Shown here: positions 1 to 6,884 of the stretch, in pieces
How the letters are laid out: each line of letters begins with the position of its first letter
How positions within the stretch are numbered: position 1 is the first letter of the stretch
Assembly: GCA_041590855.1 (NCBI GenBank)
Contig: JBFHTA010000053.1
Coordinates: forward strand, 1-17,083
From: Litoribrevibacter sp041590855
Lineage (GTDB): Bacteria > Pseudomonadota > Gammaproteobacteria > Pseudomonadales > Litoribrevibacteraceae
Reading direction: 5' to 3'
DNA length: 17,083 nucleotides
Made by a program: the position numbers and the translations under genes
The notes under the pieces: generated by a model
The model's database searches: none
Told to the model about the DNA's origin: nothing
Seen by the model: the letters and a program-made list of their open reading frames with translations, nothing else

Positions 1-2075
1 ACCACACGTACAATCCGGATGTGGTTAAGTTCCTTCAGGATGCCGTTCAGAATGGTGATCAACGAGCCTACGATAAGTACGCCGAGTTGGTTAATGAGCG
101 TCCGATTGCAACGCTTCGTGATATGTTCAAGCTGAAAACGGGTGTTAATCCAATTTCAGTGGATGAGGTTGAGCCGTTAGAAAATATCTATCCGCGCTTT
201 GACTCAGCTGCCATGTCGTTAGGCGCTTTGTCTCCTGAAGCGCACGAAGCCCTAGCTGTGGCGATGAACCGTTTAGGTGGTCGCTCGAATTCAGGTGAGG
301 GTGGTGAAGACCCAGTTCGATACGGCACTGAGAAACGTTCCAAAATTAAGCAGATTGCTTCTGGCCGTTTCGGTGTTACACCACACTACCTAGTAAATGC
401 TGACGTATTGCAGATTAAAGTAGCTCAAGGTGCTAAGCCAGGTGAAGGTGGTCAGTTACCGGGTGGTAAAGTGAACGACCTGATTGCACGTTTGCGTTAT
501 TCAGTGCCAGGTGTAACTTTGATTTCACCGCCGCCGCACCATGACATTTATTCGATTGAAGATTTGGCTCAGCTCATCTTCGACCTGAAGCAGGTTAATC
601 CAGATGCACAGGTTTCTGTGAAGCTGGTTTCTGAACCTGGCGTTGGTACCATTGCCGCTGGTGTTGCGAAAGCCTATGCGGATTTGATTACCATTTCCGG
701 TTATGACGGTGGTACTGCTGCAAGTCCTCTGACTTCCATCAAGCATGCTGGTTCTCCGTGGGAACTAGGCTTGAGTGAGGCTCATCAGGCGCTTCGCTTT
801 AACGACCTTCGTGACAAGGTTCGCCTACAGACAGATGGCGGTATGAAAACCGGTTTGGATGTGGTGAAAGCGGCTATTCTAGGTGCTGAAAGCTTTGGTT
901 TTGGTACTGCGCCTATGGTGGCGTTGGGCTGTAAGATCTTACGTATCTGTCACTTGAACAACTGTGCAACAGGTGTTGCTACGCAGGACGATTTACTGCG
1001 TGATAAGCACTTCATTGGTACGGTTGAAATGGTGATGAACTATTTCCGCTTTGTGGCGCAGGAAGTTCGTCAGTTGCTTGCTGATATGGGCGTGAAGTCA
1101 TTGGAAGAATTAGTAGGTCGAACAGATCTTCTGGATGTTCTGGATGGCATTACTGAGCGTCAGGCCAAGCTGGATCTATCTCCAATCCTGGACAATAGTT
1201 TTGTTCCGGCTGATAAGCCACAAACGTGCGCTGTTTCGAAAAACGAACCATATGATGTCGCTGCGAAGAACGCTCAAATCGTAGAAGACGTATTGGCAGC
1301 GGTTGAAGCCAAGTCTGGCGGTGAATTTGAATTCACAGTAACTAACTGTGATCGTTCTGTGGGTGCACGCCTGTCAGGTGAGATTGCCAAACGTTATGGT
1401 AATCAGGGCATGGCTGATGCACCTGTGACGCTAAACCTTAAAGGTACTGCTGGTCAGAGTTTCGGTGTATGGAACGCTGGCGGACTAGTAATGCGTCTTG
1501 AAGGCGATGCTAACGACTATGTGGGTAAAGGTATGGCTGGCGGTAAGCTGGTTATACGTCCACCACAGGGCAGTGAGTTTGCAACTCAGGAAACCTCAAT
1601 TATCGGTAACACCTGTTTATATGGTGCGACGGGCGGTAAGCTGTTTGCAGCGGGTACTGCAGGTGAGCGTTTCGCCGTTCGTAACTCTGGTGCTCATGCG
1701 GTTATCGAAGGTGCAGGTGATCACTGTTGTGAATACATGACAGGTGGTTTTGTAACTGTACTGGGTAACGTGGGTGTTAACTTCGGTGCAGGTATGACAG
1801 GTGGCTTCGCTTATGTATTGGATCAGGATCGTACATTCGTGGATTGCTACAACCATGAGCTGATTGATATTCATCGTATCACTCAGGAGTCAATGGAAGA
1901 GTACCGCAATCATCTGCGTCAAGTGATCACTGAGTACGTTGCTGAAACTGGCAGTGCTTGGGGTCAGCAGATTCTAGATGACTTTGATGGCTTCGTTGGT
2001 AAGTTCTGGTTGGTAAAACCAAAAGCAGCAAGCCTGGGTAAATTGTTAGATAGCATGAAGTCGCGCCCTGAATAA
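1..2075 (+). CDS. gltB: Glutamate synthase (NADPH) large subunit, C-terminal part (5' truncated by window edge)
   Basis: This is the large (alpha) subunit of NADPH-GOGAT, which with GltD makes glutamate from glutamine and 2-oxoglutarate in the cytoplasm. About 691 codons are present, reading in frame from base 3. The family is near 1,500 residues, so the N-terminal glutaminase and central domains lie outside the window. The FMN-binding synthase barrel is visible (GGRSNSGEGGEDP, then the SVKLVSEPGVGTIAAGVAKA stretch). The [3Fe-4S] cysteines follow in a C-x5-C-x4-C pattern, with codons at 930, 948 and 963. The last ~250 residues form the glycine-rich GXGXG beta-helix domain, with many G-x-x-x-G repeats such as YMTGGFVTVLGNVGVNFGAG. 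A GTG at 21 could be mistaken for a start, but the frame and homology continue upstream to the edge. gltD follows 61 bases downstream on the same strand, so the two are almost certainly co-transcribed. Confidence 0.97.
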   Translation, partial: HTYNPDVVKFLQDAVQNGDQRAYDKYAELVNERPIATLRDMFKLKTGVNPISVDEVEPLENIYPRFDSAAMSLGALSPEAHEALAVAMNRLGGRSNSGEGGEDPVRYGTEKRSKIKQIASGRFGVTPHYLVNADVLQIKVAQGAKPGEGGQLPGGKVNDLIARLRYSVPGVTLISPPPHHDIYSIEDLAQLIFDLKQVNPDAQVSVKLVSEPGVGTIAAGVAKAYADLITISGYDGGTAASPLTSIKHAGSPWELGLSEAHQALRFNDLRDKVRLQTDGGMKTGLDVVKAAILGAESFGFGTAPMVALGCKILRICHLNNCATGVATQDDLLRDKHFIGTVEMVMNYFRFVAQEVRQLLADMGVKSLEELVGRTDLLDVLDGITERQAKLDLSPILDNSFVPADKPQTCAVSKNEPYDVAAKNAQIVEDVLAAVEAKSGGEFEFTVTNCDRSVGARLSGEIAKRYGNQGMADAPVTLNLKGTAGQSFGVWNAGGLVMRLEGDANDYVGKGMAGGKLVIRPPQGSEFATQETSIIGNTCLYGATGGKLFAAGTAGERFAVRNSGAHAVIEGAGDHCCEYMTGGFVTVLGNVGVNFGAGMTGGFAYVLDQDRTFVDCYNHELIDIHRITQESMEEYRNHLRQVITEYVAETGSAWGQQILDDFDGFVGKFWLVKPKAASLGKLLDSMKSRPE

Positions 2076-2136
2076 GGGTGCGAGTTATCTCAACAAGAAC
2101 CCGTGAACGAAGCTTGAGAAAAGAGGTTAAACGGAA

Positions 2137-3549
2137 ATGGCTGAACGCTTAAATAACAATTTCCAGTTTGTCGATGTAGGCCGTCAAGATCCACAAAAGA
2201 AGCCTGCAGAAACTCGTAAGAAAGAATTTAATGAAATCTACGAGCCTTTCACGTCTGAAGAAGTACGTGATCAGAGTCACCGTTGTTTGGCTTGTGGTAA
2301 CCCGTATTGTGAGTGGAAGTGCCCGGTACACAACTTCATTCCTGATTGGTTGAAGCTGGTTTCAGAGGGTAACATCCTTGAAGCAGTGGAAATGAGCCAC
2401 CAGACTAACTCTTTACCAGAGGTTTGTGGACGTGTGTGCCCACAAGATCGTCTCTGTGAAGGTGCGTGTACTCTGAATGATGGTTTCGGTGCTGTAACCA
2501 TTGGTTCTGCAGAGAAGTACATTACGGATACAGCTTTCGCAATGGGCTGGAAGCCTGATATGTCCAAAGTCGTTTGGACAGACAAGAAAGTTGCCGTTAT
2601 TGGTGCAGGGCCAGCGGGGCTTGGTTGTGCCGATATTCTTGTACGTAACGGTGTTAAACCGGTGGTGTTTGATAAGTACCCGGAAATCGGTGGCTTGTTA
2701 ACCTTCGGTATTCCAGAGTTTAAGCTGGAAAAAGAAGTAATGAAGCGCCGTCGTGAAGTATTTACTGAAATGGGTGTTGAGTTCCGTCTGAACACTGAAG
2801 TAGGTAAAGACATTACCTTTGACGACATTCTGAAAGAATACGATGCTGTCTTCCTGGGTATGGGGACCTATAACTACATGAAAGGTGGCTTCCCGGGTGA
2901 AGACTTACCTGGCGTGTACGATGCGTTGCCGTTCCTGATTTCGAACGTAAACCGCAACCTTGGTTTCGAGAAAGATCCTGCTGATTTCATTGATATGAAA
3001 GGCAAGAAAGTGATCGTACTGGGTGGTGGTGATACAGCGATGGACTGTAACCGTACCTCAATCCGTCAAGGTGCTACGTCTGTAACCTGTGCGTATCGTC
3101 GTGACGAAGCCAATATGCCTGGTTCAGTTCGTGAAGTTGCAAACGCTAAGGAAGAGGGTGTTCAGTTCCTATTTAACCGTCAGCCTGTTGCCATTATTGG
3201 TGAAGAGAAGGTTGAAGGTGTGAAGGTTGTTGAAACCCGCTTGGGCGAGCCAGATGAAAATGGTCGTCGTCGTCCTGAAGTGATCGAAGGATCTGAGCAA
3301 GTACTTCCTGCTGATGCAGTGTTGGTTGCCTTTGGTTTCCGTCCAAGCCCAGCAGACTGGTTCGAAGATCATGACGTTAAGACCAATGACTGGGGCGGTG
3401 TCATTGCACCTGAAGCTCAGGCTTATCAAACCACTAACCCGAAGGTGTTTGCCGGTGGTGATATGGTTCGTGGTTCTGACTTGGTAGTGACTGCGATCTA
3501 TGAAGGTCGTCAGGCTGCGGAAGGTATTCTGGACTATTTGGACGTTTAA
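2137..3549 (+). CDS. gltD: Glutamate synthase (NADPH) small subunit
   Basis: GltD is the beta subunit of GOGAT. It takes electrons from NADPH through FAD and passes them by [4Fe-4S] centres to the large subunit. The 470-residue length is normal. The N-terminal ferredoxin-like segment shows two cysteine clusters: C50, C53, C58 and C62 (CLACGNPYCEWKC), and C97, C101, C107 and C111 (CGRVCPQDRLCEGAC). The FAD-binding GxGxxG motif is at about residue 155 (VAVIGAGPAGLG). The NADPH-binding Rossmann motif VIVLGGGDTAMD is at about residue 290. The FAD-contacting VFAGGDMVRG is near the C-terminus. The ATG at 2137 has AGAGG at 2122-2126. It lies 61 bases after gltB with no terminator between, and a strong terminator follows at 3592, so gltBD ends here. 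Confidence 0.98.
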   Translation: MAERLNNNFQFVDVGRQDPQKKPAETRKKEFNEIYEPFTSEEVRDQSHRCLACGNPYCEWKCPVHNFIPDWLKLVSEGNILEAVEMSHQTNSLPEVCGRVCPQDRLCEGACTLNDGFGAVTIGSAEKYITDTAFAMGWKPDMSKVVWTDKKVAVIGAGPAGLGCADILVRNGVKPVVFDKYPEIGGLLTFGIPEFKLEKEVMKRRREVFTEMGVEFRLNTEVGKDITFDDILKEYDAVFLGMGTYNYMKGGFPGEDLPGVYDALPFLISNVNRNLGFEKDPADFIDMKGKKVIVLGGGDTAMDCNRTSIRQGATSVTCAYRRDEANMPGSVREVANAKEEGVQFLFNRQPVAIIGEEKVEGVKVVETRLGEPDENGRRRPEVIEGSEQVLPADAVLVAFGFRPSPADWFEDHDVKTNDWGGVIAPEAQAYQTTNPKVFAGGDMVRGSDLVVTAIYEGRQAAEGILDYLDV

Positions 3550-3591
3550 TTGTTTTCCTGAAGTCTGATCACTTCTGACCAAAGTCAAAAA

Positions 3592-3629
3592 AAGCTCGGT
3601 ATGTATCCAACATGCTGGGCTTTTTTTTT
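3592..3629 (+). terminator. Rho-independent terminator of gltBD
   Basis: The arms AAGCTCGGTATG (3592-3603) and CATGCTGGGCTT (3611-3622) pair over 12 positions with a few G-T pairs and a 7-base loop. They run into nine T residues at 3621-3629. The position, 43 bases after the gltD stop and before hemE, fits termination of gltBD. A smaller hairpin (GAAGT at 3560 and ACTTC at 3571) lies just upstream. Confidence 0.88.
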
Positions 3630-3688
3630 ACTTTTTGGGTATCATTGAGCGCAATTTTAAATATATATGACATTTCTCTGGAGTAATC

Positions 3689-4759
3689 ATGACCGAGCTT
3701 AAAAACGACCGTTTTTTACGCGCTTTATTACGTGAGCCTGTGGATCGTACCCCGATCTGGATGATGCGTCAGGCAGGTCGTTATCTTCCAGAGTATCGTG
3801 CTTCTCGTGCTAATGCTGGTAGTTTCATGGATTTATGCATGAACGCGGACTTTGCCTGTGAAGTTACCTTACAACCGTTGGATCGTTATCCTGGTTTGGA
3901 TGCTGCGATTTTATTCTCCGATATTCTAACGGTTCCGGACGCCATGGGCTTAGGCTTGTATTTTGAAACCGGTGAAGGTCCTAAATTCAAGAAAATCGTT
4001 GAGACTGAAGCAGATGTGAATGCTTTGCCGATTGTGAACATGGAGGCCGGTGACCTATCTTACGTAACCAAGGCTGTTTCAACAATTCGTCGTGAATTGA
4101 ATGGTCGTGTGCCTCTGATTGGTTTTTCGGGAAGCCCTTGGACGCTGGCGACTTACATGGTTGAAGGTGGGTCTTCTAAGGACTTCCGTAAAGTAAAAGC
4201 CATGATGTATAACCAACCTGAGGTAATGCATCAGCTGTTGGACAAATTGGCTCAATCGGTAACCGGTTATCTGAATGCTCAAATTGATGCTGGAGCACAA
4301 GCGGTTCAGATCTTTGATACCTGGGGCGGATCATTAAGTGATCGCTGTTATCGTGAGTTTTCTCTGAAGTATATGGAGAAGATTGTGGCTGGTCTGAAAC
4401 GGGAAAATGAAGGCCGTAAGGTGCCTGTCATCTTATTCACCAAAGGTGGTGGTCAATGGTTAGAGTCAATGGCAGATACGGGGTGTGATGCCCTTGGTTT
4501 GGACTGGACGACAGATATTGGAAATGCCCGTAATCGAGTGGGCAGCCGTGTTGCCTTACAAGGGAACATGGACCCTTGTGTATTGTATGCAGAGCCAAAG
4601 ATTATCCGCGAAGAAGTAAAAACTATTCTTGATAGCTTCGGTCAGGGGACTGGCCACGTATTTAACTTAGGGCATGGTATCCATCAGTGGGTAGACCCAG
4701 AGCACGCTAAAGCGTTCATTGAAGCTGTTGAGGAATTGAGCCCAGCGTATCACGGGTAA
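3689..4759 (+). CDS. hemE: Uroporphyrinogen decarboxylase
   Basis: HemE removes four carboxyl groups from uroporphyrinogen III to give coproporphyrinogen III in cytoplasmic heme synthesis. The 356-residue length is typical. Family signatures are clear: RTPIWMMRQAGRYLPEY near the N-terminus with the substrate-binding arginines R27 and R31, the catalytic aspartate D78 in LFSDILTVPDAMG, FSGSPWTLATYMVEGG in the middle, and the C-terminal GHGIHQWVDPEH histidine region. The ATG at 3689 is preceded by TGGAG at 3679-3683. The gltB-gltD-hemE order is one I recall from Pseudomonas. The terminator at 3592-3629 implies that hemE has its own promoter in the 59-base gap, but I could not pick a convincing -35/-10 pair. 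It converges on crp, with a shared terminator between. Confidence 0.98.
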   Translation: MTELKNDRFLRALLREPVDRTPIWMMRQAGRYLPEYRASRANAGSFMDLCMNADFACEVTLQPLDRYPGLDAAILFSDILTVPDAMGLGLYFETGEGPKFKKIVETEADVNALPIVNMEAGDLSYVTKAVSTIRRELNGRVPLIGFSGSPWTLATYMVEGGSSKDFRKVKAMMYNQPEVMHQLLDKLAQSVTGYLNAQIDAGAQAVQIFDTWGGSLSDRCYREFSLKYMEKIVAGLKRENEGRKVPVILFTKGGGQWLESMADTGCDALGLDWTTDIGNARNRVGSRVALQGNMDPCVLYAEPKIIREEVKTILDSFGQGTGHVFNLGHGIHQWVDPEHAKAFIEAVEELSPAYHG

Positions 4760-4816
4760 AAGGCACTCATAACATTAAGACTGTTCTGCCTTGATAATTT
4801 GTTGAGGTAGAAACGA

Positions 4817-4840
4817 AAAAGCCAGCGTAAGCTGGCTTTT
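4817..4840. terminator. Bidirectional terminator between convergent hemE and crp
   Basis: Perfect 10-base arms AAAAGCCAGC (4817-4826) and GCTGGCTTTT (4831-4840) flank a GTAA tetraloop. A T-run closes the hairpin on both strands (TTTT on plus, TTTTT on minus). It sits 57 bases after the hemE stop and 32 bases beyond the crp stop, so it can end both transcripts. Confidence 0.9.
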
Positions 4841-4872
4841 CTATTTCTTGCTCGATTAGGTAAGCATCAGGG

Positions 4873-5511
4873 CTAACGCGTTCCGTAAACCACCATGGTC
4901 TTACCTTTAACAGAAACAAGCCCTTGCTCTTCCAGTGTTTTAAGAACTCGGCCAACCATCTCTCGTGAACATCCTACAATGCGACCAATTTCCTGTCGGG
5001 TAATTTTGATTTGCATCCCGTCGGGGTGAGTCATTGCATCAGGTTCTTTGGTTAGTTCCAGTAAGGTGCGGGCAACACGGCCAGTAACGTCCAAAAATGC
5101 CAGGTCACCCACTTTACGTGTGGTGGCTCTTAGGCGATTGGCCATTTGCTTACCTAACATATATAGGATTTCGGGGGAGGTTTGGGTGAATTCTCTGAAC
5201 TTGCTGTAGCCGATTTCTGCGACTTCACACTCTGTTTTGGCTTTAATCCATGCAGAGCGTGTTTCTTCCTGATCGAATAACCCCATTTCACCGAAAAAGT
5301 CTCCGGCATTCAAATAGGCCATGATCATTTCGCGTCCGTCATCATCTTCGATAATAACGGCGACTGATCCTTTCACAATATAGTAAAGAGAATCACATTC
5401 ATCGCCAGCATAAATGATGGTACTTTTACTTGGATATTTTCTTCTATGGCATTGGGCTATAAACGCATCCAGATGCTTGTTGGTTTCTACTGGCTTAATA
5501 ATGCTAGTCAT
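4873..5511 (-). CDS. crp: cAMP receptor protein, Vfr-type global transcription regulator
   Basis: This is a 212-residue CRP/FNR-family activator that binds cAMP and then DNA; in Pseudomonas the ortholog is Vfr. The cyclic-nucleotide pocket is at about residues 30-131: GDFFGEMGLF with E75, then R85-S86 as the phosphate-contacting pair, and T130-T131 as base-contacting residues on the long dimer helix. The winged helix-turn-helix is at 171-199 (TRQEIGRIVGCSREMVGRVL), with R183, E184 and R188 in the places of the E. coli CRP recognition residues R180, E181 and R185. EDDDGREMI and KVGDLAFLDVTGRVARTLL favour Vfr over enteric CRP, from memory of those sequences. The ATG at 5511 has only a weak AGG upstream. 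It is divergent from the YhfA/OsmC gene, as crp and yhfA are in E. coli, and autoregulation through the intergenic region is plausible. No cAMP-pocket residue looks lost. Confidence 0.95.
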   Translation of the reverse strand: MTSIIKPVETNKHLDAFIAQCHRRKYPSKSTIIYAGDECDSLYYIVKGSVAVIIEDDDGREMIMAYLNAGDFFGEMGLFDQEETRSAWIKAKTECEVAEIGYSKFREFTQTSPEILYMLGKQMANRLRATTRKVGDLAFLDVTGRVARTLLELTKEPDAMTHPDGMQIKITRQEIGRIVGCSREMVGRVLKTLEEQGLVSVKGKTMVVYGTR

Positions 5512-5828
5512 AGGCTAAACCTGAGAGATCCCTTTTGTATTTGCGTGATTCGTCTTAACAATGGTCACTTAAGAGTGATTTGGTAGAGCTATCTAGAACC
5601 CCGATCGGATGAACATAGGTCTATTAAGGATAGACTAACTTAACAAATATTCCTCTAATTTCCATTTGTTAGGCTGATTGTTATCAGCTTCTTATTCAGT
5701 TAGTGTTCTACATATATGATATTAAAGAACTTTATAAATTATTTTGAGATGTTTTTCTAGGAATGTGATCCAGTTACAATGTTAGCCTTAAAAATAATGT
5801 GTCCACCTCCAAAATTAACGGTGTTGTA
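5512..5828. promoter_or_regulatory. Divergent crp-osmC regulatory region with four inverted repeats
   Basis: This 317-base gap holds no supported gene. It contains four short, nearly adjacent perfect inverted repeats: TCACT-N4-AGTGA (5565-5578), GTCTAT-N5-ATAGAC (5619-5635), TAACAAAT-N15-ATTTGTTA (5641-5671) and GCTGAT-N4-ATCAGC (5673-5688). The first resembles two CRP half-sites facing the wrong way, and it lies just upstream of a weak minus-strand promoter candidate for crp (TTGTTA, 16 bases, TACAAA). The last can extend to eight pairs with a G-T and is followed by CTTATT. Operators for crp, the leader of a small divergent RNA, or both would fit. What I see is the repeats; the roles are inferred. 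Confidence 0.5.
5760..5780 (+). promoter_or_regulatory. Candidate CRP/Vfr site overlapping a -10 element
   Basis: A perfect left half-site TGTGA (5764-5768) is followed by TCCAG and then TTACAAT. It agrees with the published Vfr pattern, as I recall it, in the left half and centre, but the right half (TACAAT in place of TCACAT) has three mismatches. TACAAT at 5775-5780 is also a one-mismatch -10 hexamer for the osmC gene, with no good -35. A protein bound here would cover the -10, which would suggest repression. Confidence 0.33.
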
Positions 5829-6248
5829 ATGAAAGCGCGAATCAAATGGGTAGAAAATGTAAGTTTCTTGGGTGAGTCTGGAACTGGCCATACGGTATTG
5901 ATGGACGGCCCCGAAGATCACGGTGGGCGAAACATCGGTATGCGTCCGATGGAAACCTTGCTAATCGGTATGGGTGGTTGTGCCTCTTTCGATGTTGTTA
6001 GTATTTTAAAGAAGTCCCGCCAGCAAGTAACCGATTGTGTGGCTGAAATTGACGCTGAGCGAGCGGATGAAGTTCCGGCGGTGTTCACCAAAATTCATCT
6101 TCATTTTAAAGTGACTGGCACCAACCTGAAAGAAGCACAGGTTAAACGCGCTGTAGAGCTGTCCGCAGAAAAATATTGCTCAGCGTCTATTATGTTGGGT
6201 AAAGCGGGTGTTGAAATTACCCACGATTATGAAGTGATTGAGGCTTAG
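5829..6248 (+). CDS. yhfA: OsmC family protein, YhfA type
   Basis: This is a 139-residue OsmC/Ohr-fold protein. Family members reduce organic peroxides with a cysteine pair, but the YhfA branch has no firmly assigned role. Both conserved cysteines are present: C51 in GMGGCASFDVV and C117 in SAEKYCSASIML, placed as in OsmC. I chose the ATG at 5829 (MKARIKWVE...) because the family starts there. A GTG at 5799 would add ten residues (MSTSKINGVV) with no homology that I recognise. Neither start has a clear Shine-Dalgarno. The gene is divergent from crp, matching the E. coli crp-yhfA arrangement, and a VOC gene begins one base after its stop. A link to cAMP regulation is an inference from position only. 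Confidence 0.9.
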   Translation: MKARIKWVENVSFLGESGTGHTVLMDGPEDHGGRNIGMRPMETLLIGMGGCASFDVVSILKKSRQQVTDCVAEIDAERADEVPAVFTKIHLHFKVTGTNLKEAQVKRAVELSAEKYCSASIMLGKAGVEITHDYEVIEA

Positions 6249-6249
6249 T

Positions 6250-6657
6250 ATGTCTGTGGAACGTCCTGCAAGGCATGCCGGATTGCGGCATGTGGCGTTA
6301 TTTGTCAATAAGTTCGAAGAGTGCCTGACTTTTTATACCGAGTTATTAGGCATGGAAGTGGAGTGGCATCCTGATCCTGACAATATTTACCTGTGTTCCG
6401 GTGTGGATAATTTGGCATTACACCGGGCTTCTGAAGCGCCTTCACGCGCGGGGCAACGGTTGGACCACATTGGTTTTATCGTAGATGAGATGGACGATGT
6501 GGATCGTTGGTATGAGTACCTGACGGCAAACGGTGTTAAAGCGCAAAGCAAACCCCGAACACATCGCGACGGAGCTCGAAGCTTTTATTGCCTTGATCCA
6601 GATGGCGTTACCGTACAGATGATCTTTCATCCTCCGATCTCTAAAGGCGCCAGCTAA
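6250..6657 (+). CDS. VOC (glyoxalase/dioxygenase-fold) family protein
   Basis: This 135-residue single-chain protein has the two beta-alpha-beta-beta-beta units of the vicinal oxygen chelate fold. The first begins at residue 11 (LRHVALFVNKFEECLTFYTELLGMEVEW), the second at about residue 71 (LDHIGFIVDEMDDVDRWYEYL), and it ends with FYCLDPDGVTVQMIFHPP. Histidines H14 and H73 sit at usual metal-ligand positions, while the residue at the usual glutamate ligand near the C-terminus is Q123. This leaves metal binding and chemistry uncertain, so I give no substrate. The ATG at 6250 lies one base after the osmC stop, which indicates coupled translation and a shared mRNA. I rejected a TTG inside osmC at 6238 as start because it would only add a short overlap. 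Confidence 0.87.
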   Translation: MSVERPARHAGLRHVALFVNKFEECLTFYTELLGMEVEWHPDPDNIYLCSGVDNLALHRASEAPSRAGQRLDHIGFIVDEMDDVDRWYEYLTANGVKAQSKPRTHRDGARSFYCLDPDGVTVQMIFHPPISKGAS

Positions 6658-6884
6658 CGCGCATTATACCAAGTCTATGATTGGTGCCTTGTTGATTGGT
6701 TTTTGTCACTAATTAAAAGGCACCGATTCTACATAACAAGTAATTTGGGATGCCTCGTTTCAATCTGCTGCCTCCTGGCCGCGAACTGCTCATAGCGTCC
6801 CAAGTACTCTCTCGCAAATCCCCTGCTCGTTACTATACTGTGGATAACCTTAATGATTCGTAGACGAAGCAATGATGGCGATCC
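6658..6884 (+). promoter_or_regulatory. Intergenic region with candidate promoter and hairpins before the sensor kinase
   Basis: No gene is supported here. ATTGGTGCCTT (6680-6690) pairs with AAGGCACCGAT (6717-6727) across a 26-base loop, and a simpler ACCAA/TTGGT pair runs into TTTTT at ~6700, a weak possible terminator for the osmC-VOC unit. TTGGGATGC (6745-6753) pairs with GCGTCCCAA (6795-6803). TATACT at 6834-6839 is a good -10 for the kinase gene, but no -35 at 16-18 bases matches, so an activator might be needed. Confidence 0.35.

Noticed and set aside
2277..2828. Open frame of 183 codons on the minus strand inside gltD
   Set aside because: It lies wholly antisense to a full, conserved gltD, has no ribosome site or recognisable domain, and is explained by codon bias of the sense strand.
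5799..5828. GTG at 5799 as the start of the OsmC-family gene
   Set aside because: The ten extra residues match nothing in the family and no ribosome site precedes it; the ATG at 5829 fits known family starts.
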